Shown: positions 45,210-54,807 of the stretch, piece after piece | Numbering within the stretch: position 1 is the stretch's first letter | Layout of the letters: each line of letters opens with the position of its first letter | Assembly (NCBI GenBank): GCA_001769125.1 | Contig: MEOG01000124.1 | Span: 1-64,000 of the forward strand | Direction of reading: 5' to 3' | Source: Bacteroidetes bacterium GWF2_35_48 | GTDB lineage: Bacteria; Bacteroidota; Bacteroidia; Bacteroidales; GWF2-35-48 | Length of the DNA stretch: 64,000 bases | Translations under genes and position numbers: made by a program | Notes under the pieces: model-generated | The model's input: only the letters and a program-made list of their open reading frames with translations | The model's database searches: none | What the model was told of the DNA's origin: nothing

Positions 45210-45542
45210 TTATAAATGCAAATGCTTGATTTTTTCAAATTCAACAGGATTTTTCCTAATCCATTTTTGTTTGGCATCATGATAATCAGCCCTGTCTTTT
45301 TTCGGATTTCCTGTATCTTTATATTTTGGAAAATCAGCAGGGATTACAACACTCGTTTTTGTTGCAAAAACCTTCTTATTACCTGCATTGTCAACAGATT
45401 TTTCTAATTTAACATTTACATGGTTTTTAGAAGCGCAGAGGTTCTTCCCTTGCTTATCATTTTTCAAATTATCTGTATTTTGAGAATGCGAAAGAGAGGG
45501 TAATAAAAATAGCGCAAATAGGACAAGTATTAATGTTTTCAT
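45210..45542 (-). CDS. small exported hypothetical protein
   Basis: A 110-residue protein with a signal peptide (LILVLFALFLLPSLSHS) and a basic, low-complexity mature part (NDKQGKNLCASKNHVNVKLEKS, DRADYHDAKQKWIRKNPVEFEKIKHLHL). No family is recognised. It is just upstream of the giant adhesin and may be co-transcribed with it. A TATTTTTG -7-like box lies at 45580-45587 on this strand. Confidence 0.55.
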   Translation of the reverse strand: MKTLILVLFALFLLPSLSHSQNTDNLKNDKQGKNLCASKNHVNVKLEKSVDNAGNKKVFATKTSVVIPADFPKYKDTGNPKKDRADYHDAKQKWIRKNPVEFEKIKHLHL

Positions 45543-45824
45543 TTTATTGAAGATAAGGTTAATAAATTTTGGTCAGGTACAAAAATAGAAATTCTTAGGA
45601 ATCGTAACAATTATTTTGAAACAAAATGAAAAGAACAGATTTCCCTATTTTTATATTTAATGAACAGATTCATGGGTATAGAGCAATCTCAGACATTTTA
45701 ATCTTACAAATAAAAAAAACAATAAACGATGTTAGGTATAAAAATATATGTCACAGATTTATTTTAGCGTAACATGAGTAATAGATTTTATTTTACAATC
45801 CTTTAAGCAATACACATAAAATCT

Positions 45825-47894
45825 TTACTGAATTATTATTTTTCCCCAATAGCTTGTTGTGCCTGAAATTTTCAAAAAATAAAAACCTCTACTCAAATTT
45901 CCTTTTTCAATAACAATATTGTTATCGTGAATATCATTTATTTTTCGCACATGCTGTCCAATGCTGTTGTATATATTCACCTCATTTGGTAATTCCTCTT
46001 TGTTCATAAAATAAATTGTTGTTTTATCAGAAAAAGGGTTTGGTGAAATATTTACAAGCATTATGTTTTCTGAATTTTGAGAAATACTCCCCGGATCAAT
46101 GATTCCATTATCCTCAATATTTGAAAGCGATTGACTGAAAGGACCACCCATTTCTTTACCCGATGAAGGAGCGCAAATACTCTCAAGATCAATTCGTATT
46201 TGATAAAGATAATGCTGCCCAACTAAAACTCCTGTGTCTGAATACAACAAATTCGTTATCGGACGCACAAGATAAAGCTGCATATTCGAGGTATCTGTTC
46301 CTCTCCATATCTGATAATTGCTTGTTAGAATTCCATCGTAGAGCTCCACATTCAAATCAGGATGATTGCCAATTCCAGCACTTAGAGCTAACTTTAATGT
46401 TTTGTGCGCATCACTCATAGATGATTCATTGCCGCAAGTATCTATTACACTTATTCTGTAGCGTTCAGACCTGATTGAGGGTTGAGAAGCGGTATCAACA
46501 AAGATCCCGATGTCGTTAAAAGGGACAGTCCCAATTAAGGTATAATTTAAACTTAAAAATTCTTTTCGGTAAACATTAAAAAAAGCAGTTCCAACATTCG
46601 GTATTTTCTCCCATATAACCAGATTTTTCCCCGACACATTACTAACAGTTGCAAGACAAATCTGCTGATTGTTATAAGGAAGCAATATATTCAAAACAGT
46701 AGTGTCGTAATCAAAACAATTATTTGTATTTCCTGCAGCTAGCATTACCGTATCTGCTTGAGAAAATATAACAGTGGGGCTCGTATGATTAAGAGCGCTA
46801 AAATTCCAATTGAATTCCGTAAAACCTGCTGATGCGCTTAATACTGTTGAATCGCCATTACAAAAAGTAAATCCATTACTTGCAAGAATATTTAATCCCA
46901 GAGATGGTATATAATAAAAATTTCCCAAGGATGCATTAGAATCACTTCCCACAAGCTTTGAGTATCCGAACCAGATTTTATCATTTCCGATTTCATAAGC
47001 GAGAGGGTTTATATCATTATCCGGAAGTCCTGAATTATTTTTATGGTACGTAGTCCAGTTCTGACCATCAAATAAAGTAAGACCGGCTGATGTTGAAACC
47101 CATATATTTTCATCATTATCCTGAATAATCGCTTTGACATTTACTTGAGGCAATCCGCTGTTTATTGCATTATACACATCAATATTCACATTATCAAACT
47201 TTGCAAGTCCGCTTAAAGTGCCAAACCATTTATTATACGTTGCATCAATAAAAATTGCATTAACATTATTATTCGGCAAACCTTGTGGTGAACTAAATGT
47301 CAGCCATGCACTACCTGTAAATTTTGCTGCACCAGAATTAGTTCCAACCCATACTTCTGTGCCTTTAGCATAAATGCAATTTATTGTATTATCGGGTAGC
47401 CCGTTTGACGTTGTATAAGTAGTCCACGAGCCATTGTATCTTGCCACGCCCGAATTGGTTCCAACCCAAACAACTCCGTTTTCATCAACTGCAATACATG
47501 AAGTATTATTGGCAGGGAGTCCTGATGTTGTATTATATCTCGTCCAGTTAGTTCCGGTTAACTTCCCTACTCCATTCAGAGTTGCCACCCAAATATTGCC
47601 TGAACCATCAAATGCAATACCATTAACCCTGTTGGAGGGAATTGTGTTTTGATTAATAGCACTGTAAGTATAAGTTGTCCATGTTGAACCGTTATATTTT
47701 GCCAGCCCGTGAGACAACACAAGCCCTCCTACGCCTAACCATTTATTTCCCGAAGCATCCACAGCCAAAGCTGTAATCTGGGCATTCGTTCCGGTAATGC
47801 CAAAATCTGCTCCTTCAAATAAATTCACACAATTTTGAGCGTAATTGAACCCAACTAAAAGAAACAGAATTAATACAGATAATGAAGTTTTCAT
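45825..47894 (-). CDS. propeller-repeat secreted protein with T9SS sorting domain
   Basis: A 689-residue protein. A signal peptide (LSVLILFLLVGFNYAQ) is followed by seven propeller-type repeats (NKWLGVGGLVLSHGLAKYNGSTWTTY, GVVWVGTNSGVARYNGSWTTYTTSNGLP) over about 30-320. A fibronectin-like region (CLATVSNVSGKNLVIWEKIP, FFNVYRKE) leads to a C-terminal type-A sorting domain (SPNPFSDKTTIYF, VNIYNSIGQHVRKI, LSRGFYFLKISG). Unlike the sensor kinases with such propellers there is no TM or kinase, so it is a secreted or surface protein. Partner unknown. Confidence 0.88.
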   Translation of the reverse strand: MKTSLSVLILFLLVGFNYAQNCVNLFEGADFGITGTNAQITALAVDASGNKWLGVGGLVLSHGLAKYNGSTWTTYTYSAINQNTIPSNRVNGIAFDGSGNIWVATLNGVGKLTGTNWTRYNTTSGLPANNTSCIAVDENGVVWVGTNSGVARYNGSWTTYTTSNGLPDNTINCIYAKGTEVWVGTNSGAAKFTGSAWLTFSSPQGLPNNNVNAIFIDATYNKWFGTLSGLAKFDNVNIDVYNAINSGLPQVNVKAIIQDNDENIWVSTSAGLTLFDGQNWTTYHKNNSGLPDNDINPLAYEIGNDKIWFGYSKLVGSDSNASLGNFYYIPSLGLNILASNGFTFCNGDSTVLSASAGFTEFNWNFSALNHTSPTVIFSQADTVMLAAGNTNNCFDYDTTVLNILLPYNNQQICLATVSNVSGKNLVIWEKIPNVGTAFFNVYRKEFLSLNYTLIGTVPFNDIGIFVDTASQPSIRSERYRISVIDTCGNESSMSDAHKTLKLALSAGIGNHPDLNVELYDGILTSNYQIWRGTDTSNMQLYLVRPITNLLYSDTGVLVGQHYLYQIRIDLESICAPSSGKEMGGPFSQSLSNIEDNGIIDPGSISQNSENIMLVNISPNPFSDKTTIYFMNKEELPNEVNIYNSIGQHVRKINDIHDNNIVIEKGNLSRGFYFLKISGTTSYWGKIIIQ

Positions 47895-48119
47895 AAGTAA
47901 GTTTTTTAATGATTATTTTATGTTAAGCAAAATTTTTTTTTTCAGTTGCATAATATCAGTAATTATAACAAAGGTAATAAAAATTAATAATATAAAGAAA
48001 TATTTGATGTCTTTTAAAGAAGCATTTCATTTGTAAAAGAAACAATTTCAGGCATGATAGAAACAATAACCTCAATTCAAATAATTTATTAATTTTGCAC
48101 GAATTTTTATAAATAAGAT

Positions 48120-50744
48120 ATGGAATTAGAAACAAGATACAACCCGCTTGAAACCGAAGACAAGCTCTATAAATTCTGGCTTGACAATAAATTTTTCAGA
48201 TCAATTCCCGATCATCGCCCACCGTATTGCATTGTAATTCCACCTCCAAATGTTACTGGGGTTTTACACATGGGGCACATGCTCAACAATACTATTCAGG
48301 ATATAATGATGCGCCGCGCACGCATGCAGGGGAAAAATGCCTGCTGGGTACCGGGAACAGACCATGCATCTATTGCAACAGAAGCCAAAGTTGTTGCCAA
48401 ATTAAAAGCTGAAGGCATTGATAAATCGCAACTCACGAGAGAAGAATTTTTAAAACATGCCTGGATTTGGAAAGAAAAACACGGGGGAATAATTCTTGAA
48501 CAATTAAAGAAACTGGGAGCTTCCTGCGATTGGGATCGCACTACTTTTACAATGGATGATGATTATTCTGAAAGTGTAATCAATGTTTTTATTGACTTGC
48601 ATAAAAAAGGACTTATTTACCGCGGAGTCCGCATGGTTAATTGGGATCCTCAGGCTTTAACAGCAGTATCGGATGAAGAAGTTATTTACAAAGAACTGAA
48701 TTCAAAATTATATTATGTAAGATATCAAATTGAAAACAGTGATAAATTTGTAACAATTGCGACAACCCGCCCGGAGACGATACTTGGAGATACTGCTGTT
48801 TGCGTGCATCCCGAAGATGATCGTTACGCACACCTAAAAGGAAAACGAATTATCATTCCTCTTGTGAAACGTTCTGTTCCTTTAATTTTTGATGAATACG
48901 TGGATCGCGAATTCGGTACCGGAGCTCTGAAAGTTACTCCTGCTCATGATATCAATGACTATAATCTCGGGTTAAAATACAATCTTGAAACTATTGATAT
49001 TTTTAATGATAACGGAACATTAAATGAAAAAGCGCTGCTTTACACAGGTAAAGATCGTTTTGAAGTTCGAAAATTAATTGTTGAAGATTTACAGCAAAAC
49101 GGACATATTGTTAAAATTGAAGAATATGTTAACAAAGTAGGTTTTTCTGAAAGAACAGATGCTGTAATTGAACCTAAGTTATCAGTTCAGTGGTTTTTGA
49201 AAATGAAAGATATTTCAAAACCTGCGCTGGATACTATTTTGAATAAAGACATAAAACTGCATCCAGAAAAATACATCAACACGTATCGGCATTGGATGGA
49301 AAATGTGAAAGACTGGTGCATTTCACGCCAGCTATGGTGGGGACATAGAATTCCTGCATACTACGGTTCCGATGGTTCGGTTGTAGTGGCAAAAAGCGCA
49401 GATGAAGCTTTATCTGAATTTCAGAAAAAAAATCCGGCTGTTACGGCAGCACAAATCCGACAGGATGAAGATGTTTTGGACACATGGTTTTCGTCGTGGC
49501 TATGGCCTATCAGCGTTTTTAAGGGGCTTACCAATCCCGGAAATGATGACATAAAATATTATTACCCGACAAACACTCTGGTTACTGCTCCCGAAATATT
49601 ATTTTTTTGGGTAGCCCGCATGATTATTGCCGGTTACGAATATCTCAATGAAAAACCTTTCCACGAAGTATATCTCACGGGAATTGTTCGCGATAAACAG
49701 GGAAGAAAAATGTCGAAATCATTGGGTAATTCTCCCGATCCGATTGAACTCATAGAAAAATATGGCGCAGACGGAGTGCGTATTGGAATGATGCTGTGTT
49801 CCCCTGCCGGAAATGATTTGCTTTTTGATGAAAACCTTTCTGAACAGGGAAGAAATTTTGCAAATAAAATATGGAATGCCTACAGGCTTTTAAAATCATG
49901 GAAAGTTGATGAGTCGGCAAGCCAACCGGAATATGCAAAAGTTTCTGTAGATTGGTTCAGCAACAAACTTCAGGAATCAATCATACAAATTGACGATCAT
50001 TTTGAAAAATTCAGAATTTCCGAAGCCCTGATGTCAACATATCTTTTATTCTGGGATGATTTTTCAGCATGGTATCTTGAAATGATAAAACCGGCATACC
50101 AAGCTCCTATTGATGAAAAAACATACAATGCAACGCTTGATTTCTTCGAAACCTTATTAGGACTGCTGCATCCGTTTATGCCTTTTATCACCGAAGAATT
50201 ATGGCAGAACATCAAACAGCGCGGAGAAAAAGAAAGCATCATGTTTTCAAAATGGCCTGAAATAAAGGAATTCGATAAAAATCTCCTGATTGATTTTGAA
50301 ACTTGCAAAGAAATTCTCAGCAACATCAGAACCATAAGAAAAGACAAAAATCTTCCTCAGAAAAATGAAATGTTACTTTTCATTAACAAAAATGCAGATG
50401 CGCTTGCCGACAGTCTGTATTGCATTTTGTCAAAACTGGGAAATCTTTCTGAAATTTCTCATGTTCAAGAAAAAGTTGAGGGAGCGGCATCGTTCTTAGT
50501 TAAAACAACAGAATATTATCTGCCATTGGGCAATCTGATAAATGTTGAAGAAGAAATTCAAAAACTTTCGGAAGAGCTTGACTATGCTAAAAAATTCCTT
50601 CAATCTGTTGAAACCAAATTAGCCAATGAAAGCTTTGTAAAAAATGCTCCGGCAAAAGTTGTTGAAATGGAACAAAAGAAAAAATCAGATGCTGAATCTA
50701 AAATCAAAACAATACAAGAGAGCCTTGATGCGTTGAAGAGATAA
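48120..50744 (+). CDS. valS: valyl-tRNA synthetase
   Basis: An 874-residue class I synthetase that charges tRNA-Val. The HIGH-type motif is [21 protein letters not shown] (about 40-60). The editing (CP1) domain has [22 protein letters not shown] and [19 protein letters not shown]. The KMSKS motif is [28 protein letters not shown] (about 525-552). A C-terminal coiled-coil arm ([27 protein letters not shown]) is typical of ValRS. It is close to the usual length and intact. A TAATTTTG -7-like box is at 48090-48097. A tRNA-Val gene also lies in the window. Confidence 0.97.
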   Translation: MELETRYNPLETEDKLYKFWLDNKFFRSIPDHRPPYCIVIPPPNVTGVLHMGHMLNNTIQDIMMRRARMQGKNACWVPGTDHASIATEAKVVAKLKAEGIDKSQLTREEFLKHAWIWKEKHGGIILEQLKKLGASCDWDRTTFTMDDDYSESVINVFIDLHKKGLIYRGVRMVNWDPQALTAVSDEEVIYKELNSKLYYVRYQIENSDKFVTIATTRPETILGDTAVCVHPEDDRYAHLKGKRIIIPLVKRSVPLIFDEYVDREFGTGALKVTPAHDINDYNLGLKYNLETIDIFNDNGTLNEKALLYTGKDRFEVRKLIVEDLQQNGHIVKIEEYVNKVGFSERTDAVIEPKLSVQWFLKMKDISKPALDTILNKDIKLHPEKYINTYRHWMENVKDWCISRQLWWGHRIPAYYGSDGSVVVAKSADEALSEFQKKNPAVTAAQIRQDEDVLDTWFSSWLWPISVFKGLTNPGNDDIKYYYPTNTLVTAPEILFFWVARMIIAGYEYLNEKPFHEVYLTGIVRDKQGRKMSKSLGNSPDPIELIEKYGADGVRIGMMLCSPAGNDLLFDENLSEQGRNFANKIWNAYRLLKSWKVDESASQPEYAKVSVDWFSNKLQESIIQIDDHFEKFRISEALMSTYLLFWDDFSAWYLEMIKPAYQAPIDEKTYNATLDFFETLLGLLHPFMPFITEELWQNIKQRGEKESIMFSKWPEIKEFDKNLLIDFETCKEILSNIRTIRKDKNLPQKNEMLLFINKNADALADSLYCILSKLGNLSEISHVQEKVEGAASFLVKTTEYYLPLGNLINVEEEIQKLSEELDYAKKFLQSVETKLANESFVKNAPAKVVEMEQKKKSDAESKIKTIQESLDALKR

Positions 50745-50840
50745 TTACGAATTAAGAATTAAGAATTGCAATCCTGTGAGGTTTTGAGCGTCGGCTAGTG
50801 CGAAAGATCTTCACAGGTTTGCAGCGATGAAAGATTATTT

Positions 50841-51016
50841 TAATTAGTGCTTGCAAGAAAACGTCAATTTCTGCGTTACTCTCAACCTGAAAAACAGTCA
50901 TGTACATTAGTACACTCCTGATTTTCAGGTCTTCGAAAGCCTTGAACTTGACCTTTTCTTATCAAGCACTCACACTGTTAAGCAAAAAACAAGGGTTTTC
51001 TTGCTAACACTAATTA
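50841..51016. repeat. fold-back element 1, TTAGTG-ended, before the ctp gene
   Basis: Left arm TAATTAGTGCTTGCAAGAAA (from 50841) pairs with GTTTTCTTGCTAACACTAAT (from 50995) with 2 mismatches over 22 bp. Near the centre lies a hairpin CCTGAAAA/TTTTCAGG, with CAG/CTG and then TGTAC-ATTA-GTACA at the tip. It shares ends and tip with the elements at 52795-53094. Confidence 0.7.
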
Positions 51017-51114
51017 GGAATTAAGAATTTTTACAACAAAAAAAAAGTACTTAAAAAATACACCCGACGTTATAACGGTTTCATTGTATTATTTACAAGA
51101 CTTGACGATTAAAT

Positions 51115-51146
51115 TTTGGTTTCAAGGAAAATCTTTGATATTTTTG
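51115..51146 (+). promoter_or_regulatory. Bacteroidota-type promoter for the ctp gene
   Basis: TTTG at 51115-51118 and TATTTTTG at 51139-51146 are 20 nt apart, 22 bp before the ATG at 51169. Both boxes match the TTTG / TAnnTTTG consensus. Confidence 0.6.
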
Positions 51147-51168
51147 ATAAATATTAAAAAACACTAAA

Positions 51169-52797
51169 ATGAAAAAATTACTTATTAAACTAAATATTAT
51201 CCTTTGTTTTTCTGTGATATTTTTATCTGCAAACAAAACACAAGGACAAATTGTAAATGATCATGTATATAAATTCAGCAAAGTGCTGAGCCTTATAAAT
51301 ACATTTTATGTTGATACGGTCAATCAGGAAAAAATTGTGGAAACCGCCATAATTGAGATGCTGAAAAAACTCGACCCACATTCCATTTATGTAAACAAAG
51401 AAGAAGTAAAGAAAATGAATGAACCTCTTGAAGGTAATTTTGAAGGTGTTGGTATTCAATTTAACATTATGGATGATACAATAATGGTTGTCTCTCCCAT
51501 TTCAGGTGGTCCATCTGAAAAAGTTGGCATTAGGGCAGGCGACAGAATTGTAAAAATAGACGGAGAACTTGTTGCCGGAATTGGTGTAAAAAACAGCGAC
51601 GTAATGAAAAAACTACGCGGTGCTAAAGGTACGATTGTTACAATGGGAATTGCGCGCAGAAGCATTTCAGAATTGCTTGATTTCACTGTAACAAGAGATA
51701 AAATTCCCATTTACAGTATTGAAGCATCTTATATGATTGATAACGAAATCGGGTATATCAAACTGAACCGTTTTTCAAGAACTTCCATGACTGAATTTAA
51801 AGAAGCATTATCGAAGCTGAAAACTCAAAACATGAAAAAACTTATCCTCGATTTGCAGGATAACGGGGGCGGTTACCTTGATGTAGCTTTTGAGTTAGCA
51901 GATCAATTTCTTGATAATAATAAAATCATTGTTTATACAGAAGGTATCAACAGCCCGCGCAAAGATTACAAGTCTACAGCTAACGGAGAATTTGAAAACG
52001 GGAAATTGGTAGTTCTGGTTGATGAAAATTCAGCCTCTGCAAGTGAAATTGTATCAGGCGCAGTTCAGGACTGGGACAGGGGTCTGATTATCGGAAGAAG
52101 ATCCTTTGGTAAAGGGCTTGTACAGCGGCCTTTTGACCTCCCTGACGGCTCTATGGTGCGCCTTACAATTGCAAAATATTTTACACCTACCGGTCGCTGT
52201 ATTCAGAAATCCTATGAAAAAGGAGCTGGTGATTATTCAAAAGACATCATCAATAGGTTTAACAGTGGAGAACTTTCTAATGAAGACAGCATTCATTTTC
52301 CCGATTCCTTAAAATATACTACAAAAATTAAATCGCGTGCAGTGTACGGTGGCGGAGGTATTATGCCTGACTACTTTGTTGCATTAGATACAACGCCTCT
52401 TACTGACTATTACTCAAAAATGATTAGAAAAGGAACTATAAATTCATTCCTCCTGAATTACGTTGACAAAAACCGTAAAGATTTTTCTGCGAAATATCCG
52501 GTTTTTGATAAATTTTTTAAAGAATATGAGGTAAGCGATGCGCTGCTTGATGAACTTAAAGAACAAGCAAAAAAAGATAAAATAGAACCAAAAGAGGGAC
52601 AGGTTATGGGAGCAGAAGAAACAGCCAGATTAAAAAGGCAGATGAAAGCTCTGATTGCAAATGATATCTGGAAGCCGGGTGAATTCTGGCAGATAATTAA
52701 TACTGAAAATGAAATTATTAAAAAAGCAGTTGAGGTTTTAAAAGATAATGCTGCTTATGAGAAGAAATTAAATAAAAATACAGCAACCAAACGTTAA
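51169..52797 (+). CDS. S41-family carboxy-terminal processing peptidase (CtpA-like)
   Basis: A 542-residue periplasmic serine protease. A signal peptide (ILCFSVIFLSANKTQGQ) is followed by a PDZ domain (GVGIQFNIMDDTIMVVSPISGGPSEKVGIRAGDRIVKIDGE; about 95-170). The S41 core has LILDLQDNGGGYLDVAFELADQFLD, and the catalytic region is VVLVDENSASASEIVSGAVQDWDRGLIIGRRSFGKGLVQ, with the Ser in SAS and the Lys in FGKG (about 280-320). It degrades or trims periplasmic proteins. Its TAA stop overlaps the first bases of the fold-back element at 52795. Confidence 0.94.
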   Translation: MKKLLIKLNIILCFSVIFLSANKTQGQIVNDHVYKFSKVLSLINTFYVDTVNQEKIVETAIIEMLKKLDPHSIYVNKEEVKKMNEPLEGNFEGVGIQFNIMDDTIMVVSPISGGPSEKVGIRAGDRIVKIDGELVAGIGVKNSDVMKKLRGAKGTIVTMGIARRSISELLDFTVTRDKIPIYSIEASYMIDNEIGYIKLNRFSRTSMTEFKEALSKLKTQNMKKLILDLQDNGGGYLDVAFELADQFLDNNKIIVYTEGINSPRKDYKSTANGEFENGKLVVLVDENSASASEIVSGAVQDWDRGLIIGRRSFGKGLVQRPFDLPDGSMVRLTIAKYFTPTGRCIQKSYEKGAGDYSKDIINRFNSGELSNEDSIHFPDSLKYTTKIKSRAVYGGGGIMPDYFVALDTTPLTDYYSKMIRKGTINSFLLNYVDKNRKDFSAKYPVFDKFFKEYEVSDALLDELKEQAKKDKIEPKEGQVMGAEETARLKRQMKALIANDIWKPGEFWQIINTENEIIKKAVEVLKDNAAYEKKLNKNTATKR

Positions 52798-52968
52798 TTA
52801 GTGCTTGTCTATAAAGTCCGACCTGCTTGCTGGCAGGCAAGTAGCTGCGTTATTCTCAACTTTCATGTCAGTCATTTACATTAGTAAACTCCTGACATTC
52901 AAGTCTCGCATGCCTTGCTCTCGAACTTTATAGTTCAATCACTTGACTTTATGGACAGACACTAATTA
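52795..52968. repeat. fold-back element 2, TTAGTG-ended, after the ctp gene
   Basis: Left arm TAATTAGTGCTTGTCTATAA (from 52795) pairs with the arm at 52945-52968 with 3 mismatches over 24 bp. A central hairpin ATGTCAG/CTGACAT carries the tip TTTAC-ATTA-GTAAA. The internal CTGCTTGCTGGCAGGC is shared with element 3. Confidence 0.75.
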
Positions 52969-53094
52969 GAGTTTGTTTATAATGTCCGACCTGCTTGCTG
53001 GCAGGCTAGTAGCTGTATTTCGACAAGCTCAATATAGCACATAACTTTCGGACATTCTGAACAAAACACTGAATTTATAGACAGAAACTAATTT
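52963..53094. repeat. fold-back element 3, overlaps element 2
   Basis: Left arm TAATTAGAGTTTGTTTATAA (from 52963) pairs imperfectly with TTTATAGACAGAAACTAATT (ending about 53093). An inner pair TGTCCGA/TCGGACA (about 52984 and 53048) extends the fold. GTCCGACCTGCTTGCTGGCA is identical in elements 2 and 3. The central hairpin of elements 1 and 2 is lost. Confidence 0.6.
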
Positions 53095-53115
53095 ATAAAT
53101 TATTTCAATTTGACT

Positions 53116-54726
53116 ATGAAAAATTTTATATGCTTATTTGCATTCCTTTGCATTGCTTATTCTGGATTTTCACAAGGCTCAAAATCCGATTTTTCATCAC
53201 TTCACAAACAACGATCAGAACAATATTCTGACTTTTCATCTTTGCCGGAAGACAGCGAAGACAGCCTGAAACTAGTTTATGCTAATACCATTTTGGAAAC
53301 AGACAACAAGCTGTTTTCAATGGCTGTGGCTATGGATTCATCCATAAGTAATCTTACCAAAGAAATTGAAACTGTCAAAAAAAACAGTGAGCTAACGAAT
53401 AATAAATGGCTGCTTATTATTGCAGGAACTGGTGGTTTGATATTTTTACTGTGGATTGCATTTCTTATTATGTTTTTTATTTCACGTTCGCGTTCGTTAA
53501 GAATTAAAAAAGAATTATTAAAACTGAAACAGCAAACGGATGCAGTATTGCAGAATATGGAAGTTCTGAAATATGAGAAAGACGAATTAATAAATAAATT
53601 TCGAAAATCTGAAGAAAATTTTAATTCAGAAATTGCTCAGAAAAATAACACAATTGATAATCTTGAAACTAAAATTAAAGAATCACAGGAAAAAGAAAAA
53701 AACTTTTTACTCGAAATTTCTCAATTAAAAAATGCAGTAGAAACTACGAATAATAACGCAAAAAAAATTATTGAGGAGCATGAAAAAATACAAGCTGGCT
53801 TACAGTTGTCAGTTGATGAAGCAACAAATAAATATGAAGAAGCGCTGGCAAAATTCAAGGTTATTCAAATCGAAAAACAAGAATTGATTACACAAATTTC
53901 AAACCTTACAGAAATAAACAACTCCAAAATAAATGAGCTGACAAAAATCATTGATGAGCTTGAAGCAAATGCAAATGATATTGCCCCACAAAATGAAATC
54001 AGTATCTCTGAAATGCAACAGCAGATTACTGATTTGGAAGAAAAACTAATGTTTGCCACAAATGAAAAAGATGCGCTTCAAATAAAATATGAGCAACTTG
54101 AAGAAGGATTAAACAATAACGAACAAATTGTATTAGCCCCAGAAACCTTACAGACAGTCATTGATGAAGATAATCAGTTAAAAGAAGATCTTGAATTTTT
54201 CAAATCAGAAAAAAGCAGACTGACAAACCTGATTTATGATCTCGAAGACGAAATTCACGATTACAAAACCAAGCTACCAGAGCATAAAGCAGAGGCGTTA
54301 AAGCAAATGTTTGAAAATAATATTGAATCGCTGAAACTTATAAACATGAAGCTTCAGGTAGAAAAAGAACAGCTTGAACGTATTTTACGCATGCGTGAAT
54401 CGGAAGAAGAGCTGATGAAAAAAATCAATGTTTTAACAGACCAGAATTACAACCTGCAGCTTGACCTCGAAGATGAAAAGCTCTATGTTGATCATTTGCA
54501 AGTCAAGTTAGACAGTTATCTTGACGAGCTTGAAAAACAAGATCTGGAGCTGGAACTTTTAAATCTTAAAGTGAAAGAACGTGGCATGCCCGAAAATCGT
54601 GTGAGATTTGATGAAATGGAGCTGAATCTGATAAAAATTGAAAAACTACAAAGGCTTAAAGAAATGCAGGTAATATCCGAAGAAGAATATCAAGAAATGA
54701 AGAAAAATATTATTACACAGTTTTAG
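53116..54726 (+). CDS. membrane-anchored coiled-coil protein with SHOCT-like C-terminus
   Basis: A 536-residue protein. A signal peptide (FICLFAFLCIAYSGFS) and a TM at about 98-122 (WLLIIAGTGGLIFLLWIAFLIMFF) are followed by about 370 residues of coiled coil (KIKESQEKEKNFLLEIS, QLEEGLNNNEQI and similar heptads). The last 35 residues (NLIKIEKLQRLKEMQVISEEEYQEMKK) match the SHOCT pattern seen at the C-terminus of many bacterial proteins. The ATG at 53116 is preferred over a TTG six bases upstream. The role is unknown; the tail hints at oligomerisation or binding. Confidence 0.65.
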   Translation: MKNFICLFAFLCIAYSGFSQGSKSDFSSLHKQRSEQYSDFSSLPEDSEDSLKLVYANTILETDNKLFSMAVAMDSSISNLTKEIETVKKNSELTNNKWLLIIAGTGGLIFLLWIAFLIMFFISRSRSLRIKKELLKLKQQTDAVLQNMEVLKYEKDELINKFRKSEENFNSEIAQKNNTIDNLETKIKESQEKEKNFLLEISQLKNAVETTNNNAKKIIEEHEKIQAGLQLSVDEATNKYEEALAKFKVIQIEKQELITQISNLTEINNSKINELTKIIDELEANANDIAPQNEISISEMQQQITDLEEKLMFATNEKDALQIKYEQLEEGLNNNEQIVLAPETLQTVIDEDNQLKEDLEFFKSEKSRLTNLIYDLEDEIHDYKTKLPEHKAEALKQMFENNIESLKLINMKLQVEKEQLERILRMRESEEELMKKINVLTDQNYNLQLDLEDEKLYVDHLQVKLDSYLDELEKQDLELELLNLKVKERGMPENRVRFDEMELNLIKIEKLQRLKEMQVISEEEYQEMKKNIITQF

Positions 54727-54754
54727 GCTGAAAATTTTGTCATAATCTTAAAAT

Positions 54755-54802
54755 AAAAAGGGGCTTCGTTTTTGCTGAAAGGCAAAAACGAAGCCCCTTT
54801 TT
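54755..54802. terminator. bidirectional intrinsic terminator
   Basis: AAAAAGGGGCTTCGTTTTTG (from 54755) pairs with GCAAAAACGAAGCCCCTTTT (from 54782). The stem is about 20 bp with a short loop and T runs on both strands, between convergent genes. Confidence 0.9.
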
Positions 54803-54807
54803 AAAAT

